From: Sinotaia quadrata
Taxonomy: Eukaryota; Mollusca; Gastropoda; Architaenioglossa; Viviparidae
Length of the DNA: 64,000 nt
Assembly: GCA_028829895.1 (NCBI GenBank)
Contig: CM054180.1
Span: 93,432,135 to 93,496,134, forward strand
Reading direction: 5' to 3'
Part shown: positions 61,238-64,000 of the stretch, one piece after another
Layout: each line of letters begins with the position of its first letter
How positions within the stretch are numbered: the first letter of the stretch is position 1
Notes under the pieces: model-generated
Database searches by the model: none
What the model was told of the DNA's origin: nothing
The model's input: the letters and a program-made list of their open reading frames with translations, nothing else
Program-made: the position numbers and the translations under genes

Positions 61238-61600
61238 TGTTTGATGTTACAAATTCAAACTACTTTGGTTGAAATTATCATATCTCAAATTCATTGTTTG
61301 ACCTTACAAATTCAAACTACTTTGGTTGAAATTATCATATCTCAAATTCATTGTTTGACCTTACAAATTCAAACTACTTTGGTTGAAATTATCATATCTC
61401 AAATTCATTGTTTGACCTTACAAATTCAAACTACTTTGGTTGAAATTATCATATCTCAAATTCATTGTTTGATGTTACAAATTCAAACTACTTTGGTTGA
61501 AATTATCATATCTCAAATTCATTGTTTGATGTTACAAATTCAAACTACTTTGGTTGAAATTATCATATCTCAAATTCATTGTTTGACCTTACAAATTCGA
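61238..61600 (+). repeat. 57-bp minisatellite, ~6.4 copies
   Basis: Unit acaaattcaaactactttgg, ttgaaattatcatatctcaa and attcattgtttgacctt, near identical. As 57 is 19 codons, a 127-codon periodic ORF results; it has no other coding evidence. Confidence 0.95.
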
Positions 61601-61749
61601 ATTTATGATAGCCTAAAATCGTGAATCAAAAGTAAAATATGTGATATAAATTCAAACAATAATTATAATAGTAGTTTGAATTTGTGATATCAAATGAATG
61701 TGTAAGATCGTGAAATCAACCAATTAGAAAAGCTTGACTCTCAAGGTCA

Positions 61750-62590
61750 TGAAGTCGTGACTCGTGACTAAAAACAGCGTGGTTAACTCATTAAATGCTC
61801 ACTACTGTATCTGCTGTGTAAATCCATTGGTTGTGGATCATTACTGTTTGTGATTTTAAACTCACTGACTTGCTCTCTATTGAATCTATGGTGACAAACT
61901 CACTGATTGATTTATAATTGTCTATGGTGACAAACTCACTGACTGATTTATAATTGTTTATAGTGATAAATTAACTGGCTTGTTCATTATTATGTTTGAT
62001 GCAGTAAGTTCACTGACTAGCTCATTATTGTGTCTGCGTTGCTAAACCAATTACTAACAATGCTGTGCTCGTTGACTGACTCACTGTTGCCTGTGTTGTC
62101 AAAATTCATTGACTGGCATCCTACAAGTTACGGTAAAATAAGTCACTGACTGGCTCACTATTAAGCATGGATTGGTAAAACCTATTGGCTTTGGCTTATT
62201 GTTGTGACTCATGGTGATAAATGCACTGACTGACTCTCTGCTGTGATCATGATGGACTTGAATACTGCTGTGACTTTGATGGTAAACTCATGACCTTGCT
62301 GTGACGTTGATGATAAGCTCATGGACTTGCATACGTCTGTGACTTTGATGGTAAATTCAAGGACTTGCATACTTCTATGACTTTGATGGTAAACTCAAGG
62401 ACTGTGACTTTGACGGTAAACTCGTGGACTGGTTCACTCTGCATATGTGGCGTTAAATTCATGGTGGTAAAGCCACAGAGTGGAACACTACTGTGTGGTG
62501 GTTCACTGTCGTGATCATAATGGTAAATTCATGGACTGGTTCACTACTGTGTCTGGTGGTAAACTCTTGGACTCTGCCTCTTTGGTATGT
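61750..62590. repeat. degenerate ~40-bp satellite
   Basis: Diverged units containing aactcactgactggctcat and tattgtgtctgtggtggt. It merges into the homogeneous 38-bp array to the right. Confidence 0.7.
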
Positions 62591-62900
62591 CAGAACTCGA
62601 AATGGTTCACTGTTGTGTCCATGATGGTAGACTCAGAGAGTAGCTCATTGTTGTGTCCACGATGGTAGACTCAGAGGTGGCTCATTGTTGTGTCCACGAT
62701 GGTAGACTCAGAAAGTGGCTCATTGTTGTGTCCACGATGGTAGACTCAGAGAGTGGCTCATTGTTGTGTCCACGATGGTAGACTCAGAGAGTGGCTTATT
62801 GTTGTGTCCATGATGGTACTCAGAGAGTGGTTCATTGTTGTGTCCATGATGGTACTCAGAGAGTGGCTCATTGTTGTGTCCATGGTGGTAAGCTCACGAG
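62590..62900. repeat. 38-bp minisatellite
   Basis: About eight units of gtggctcattgttgtgtcca then cgatggtagactcagaga, the recently amplified core of the older satellite. Confidence 0.92.
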
Positions 62901-63222
62901 AGCGATTCACTATTATGTCCAGGGTGGTAAACTCAACAACCGGACTATTGTTGTTACCTTGTTGGTAAATTCACTACTGGTTCACACTTTATCTCTCTAG
63001 AGTATAATAACTCACTGCGCTGAACGCCACTCGAAACGTCACGAATTCATTCACAACATTGAGTTGTAGAAAGATCAGAGCCATACCCTATATTGTATTC
63101 TATAGGTTAGAAAGACTATTAATTTATCAGCCTACTTAAGACAGAGACAATAGATATACTAGCTTGTAGTGAAATACCATACCACGTGAAATGACACAGA
63201 GTTATATCAACCTTTTCCCTAG

Positions 63223-63297
63223 GTGACAATGACTGGAGATATACGAGCTACGTCAAACGTCACAGTAGTCACGTTTTGGCAAGTGATTGAAATTTAA
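63223..63297 (+). CDS. candidate second exon of the secreted-protein gene
   Basis: A ccttttccctag acceptor precedes GTG at 63223, in phase 0 with the signal-peptide exon. It reads VTMTGDIRATSNVTVVTFW then VIEI after a Gln codon and stops at 63295-63297. Alternatively it could splice at gtgatt (63283). Read through, it would end a 43-residue secreted peptide. No family was recognised. Confidence 0.3.
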   Translation: MTMTGDIRATSNVTVVTFWQVIEI

Positions 63298-63910
63298 CCT
63301 TTGTTTCGTTTGTCTTTGATGAAGTTAAGCATTTGACACATTTGTCAGATTTTCATTGCGTGAAAGTCAACATTTGTTCTTCATCTAATGAATGGAATTT
63401 GACATTTTTCTCATTTCAAGCAATGTGCTAAATTCAGCCTTTGCAACTTTTGTCAAATTGGCGAAAGCCAACCGTGGTCACGTTTGTCAAATATGTGAAA
63501 TTCAACCTTTATCACCTTTGTCAAATGGGTGAAATTAACCGTTATTATCTTTGTAAATGGGTGAAAGTCAGCTTCTGTCAAATGAGTGAAATTCAATCTG
63601 TGTCAAATGAGTGGATTTTAAACTTTCTCTTTGTCAAAATATGTGAAATTAAAACTTTGTCACCTTTGCAAAACTAGGGAAAATCAGCCTTTGTCGTCTT
63701 TGTCTAATGGATAGAATTTACTCGTTGTTCATTTTGCCAAACTGGTGAAAGTCAACCATTGTCGTTTTGTCCAAATGATGGATTTAGCCTTTGTCATCTT
63801 TGTCACATTTGTGTAATTCAGCCTTAGTCACCTTTATCAGATGGGTGAAAGTAAATCTTGATGTATTTGTCAAATGTGTGAAATTCTACCTTCATGATCA
63901 TATAGATGAA
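63290..63910. repeat. degenerate ~28-bp satellite
   Basis: Many diverged units of the form tttgtcaaatgggtgaaa then ttcaacctttgtcacc, with variable spacing, running nearly to the window end. Confidence 0.75.
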
Positions 63911-64000
63911 GTTCAGCCTTATGATGTCTTTTGTTTTTGTTGTTGTTGAATTGGTGTTTTACTCTTCTTCTCTAAAATTATTGGTAAAGACTTCAAATTG

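Noticed and set aside
61241..61624. 127-codon periodic ORF as a gene
   Set aside because: It is produced by a 57-bp non-coding repeat inside the putative first intron, with no splice or start evidence of its own.

Overview
The window reads as AT-rich nuclear DNA of an animal. Genes are split by GT/AG introns of 0.2 to at least 7 kb. DNA transposons (piggyBac, hAT), non-LTR retrotransposon debris and very many minisatellites fill the non-coding space. The style fits a lophotrochozoan invertebrate such as a mollusc, but no marker fixes the taxon and this is inference. No tRNA, rRNA, CRISPR or bacterial-type operon was seen.

Layout. (1) 1-3.2 kb is a run of minisatellites. (2) 6.0-14.4 kb holds the first three coding exons, on the minus strand, of a phytanoyl-CoA dioxygenase domain protein (PHYHD1-like); the remaining exons must lie left of the window. 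Its 7.6-kb first intron carries a dead piggyBac element, LINE debris and interstitial telomere-like repeats. (3) 14.4-15.2 kb looks like a head-to-head promoter interval. (4) 26.6-48.4 kb, plus strand, is a complete 12-exon gene for an NKRF (NF-kappa-B-repressing factor)-like RNA-binding protein of about 1017 residues. A small extra 5' exon at 15.23 kb would join it in frame. Its introns contain an inverted-repeat MITE, a short retroinsertion with 14-bp target duplications, a 2.5-kb hAT relic, an inverted LINE fragment and a 1.06-kb piggyBac deletion derivative. (5) 50-60.7 kb has no recognised gene and is almost entirely minisatellites plus a dispersed repeat family. (6) At 61.0 kb a CCAAT/TATA-type promoter precedes a first exon encoding a signal peptide; this gene runs right, with its intron full of tandem repeats.

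The two recognised conserved genes act in unrelated processes: a 2-oxoglutarate dioxygenase, and a nucleolar/nuclear RNA-binding protein whose vertebrate relative works with XRN2 and DHX15 in pre-rRNA processing. Their link is only the shared promoter interval. The most unusual features are structural: tandem arrays that have copied 3' splice sites next to NKRF-like exons, arrays grown on reverse-transcriptase YADD coding sequence, an NKRF-like protein lacking its G-patch, and a 38-bp satellite open in all three plus frames that is nested inside an older 43-bp satellite.
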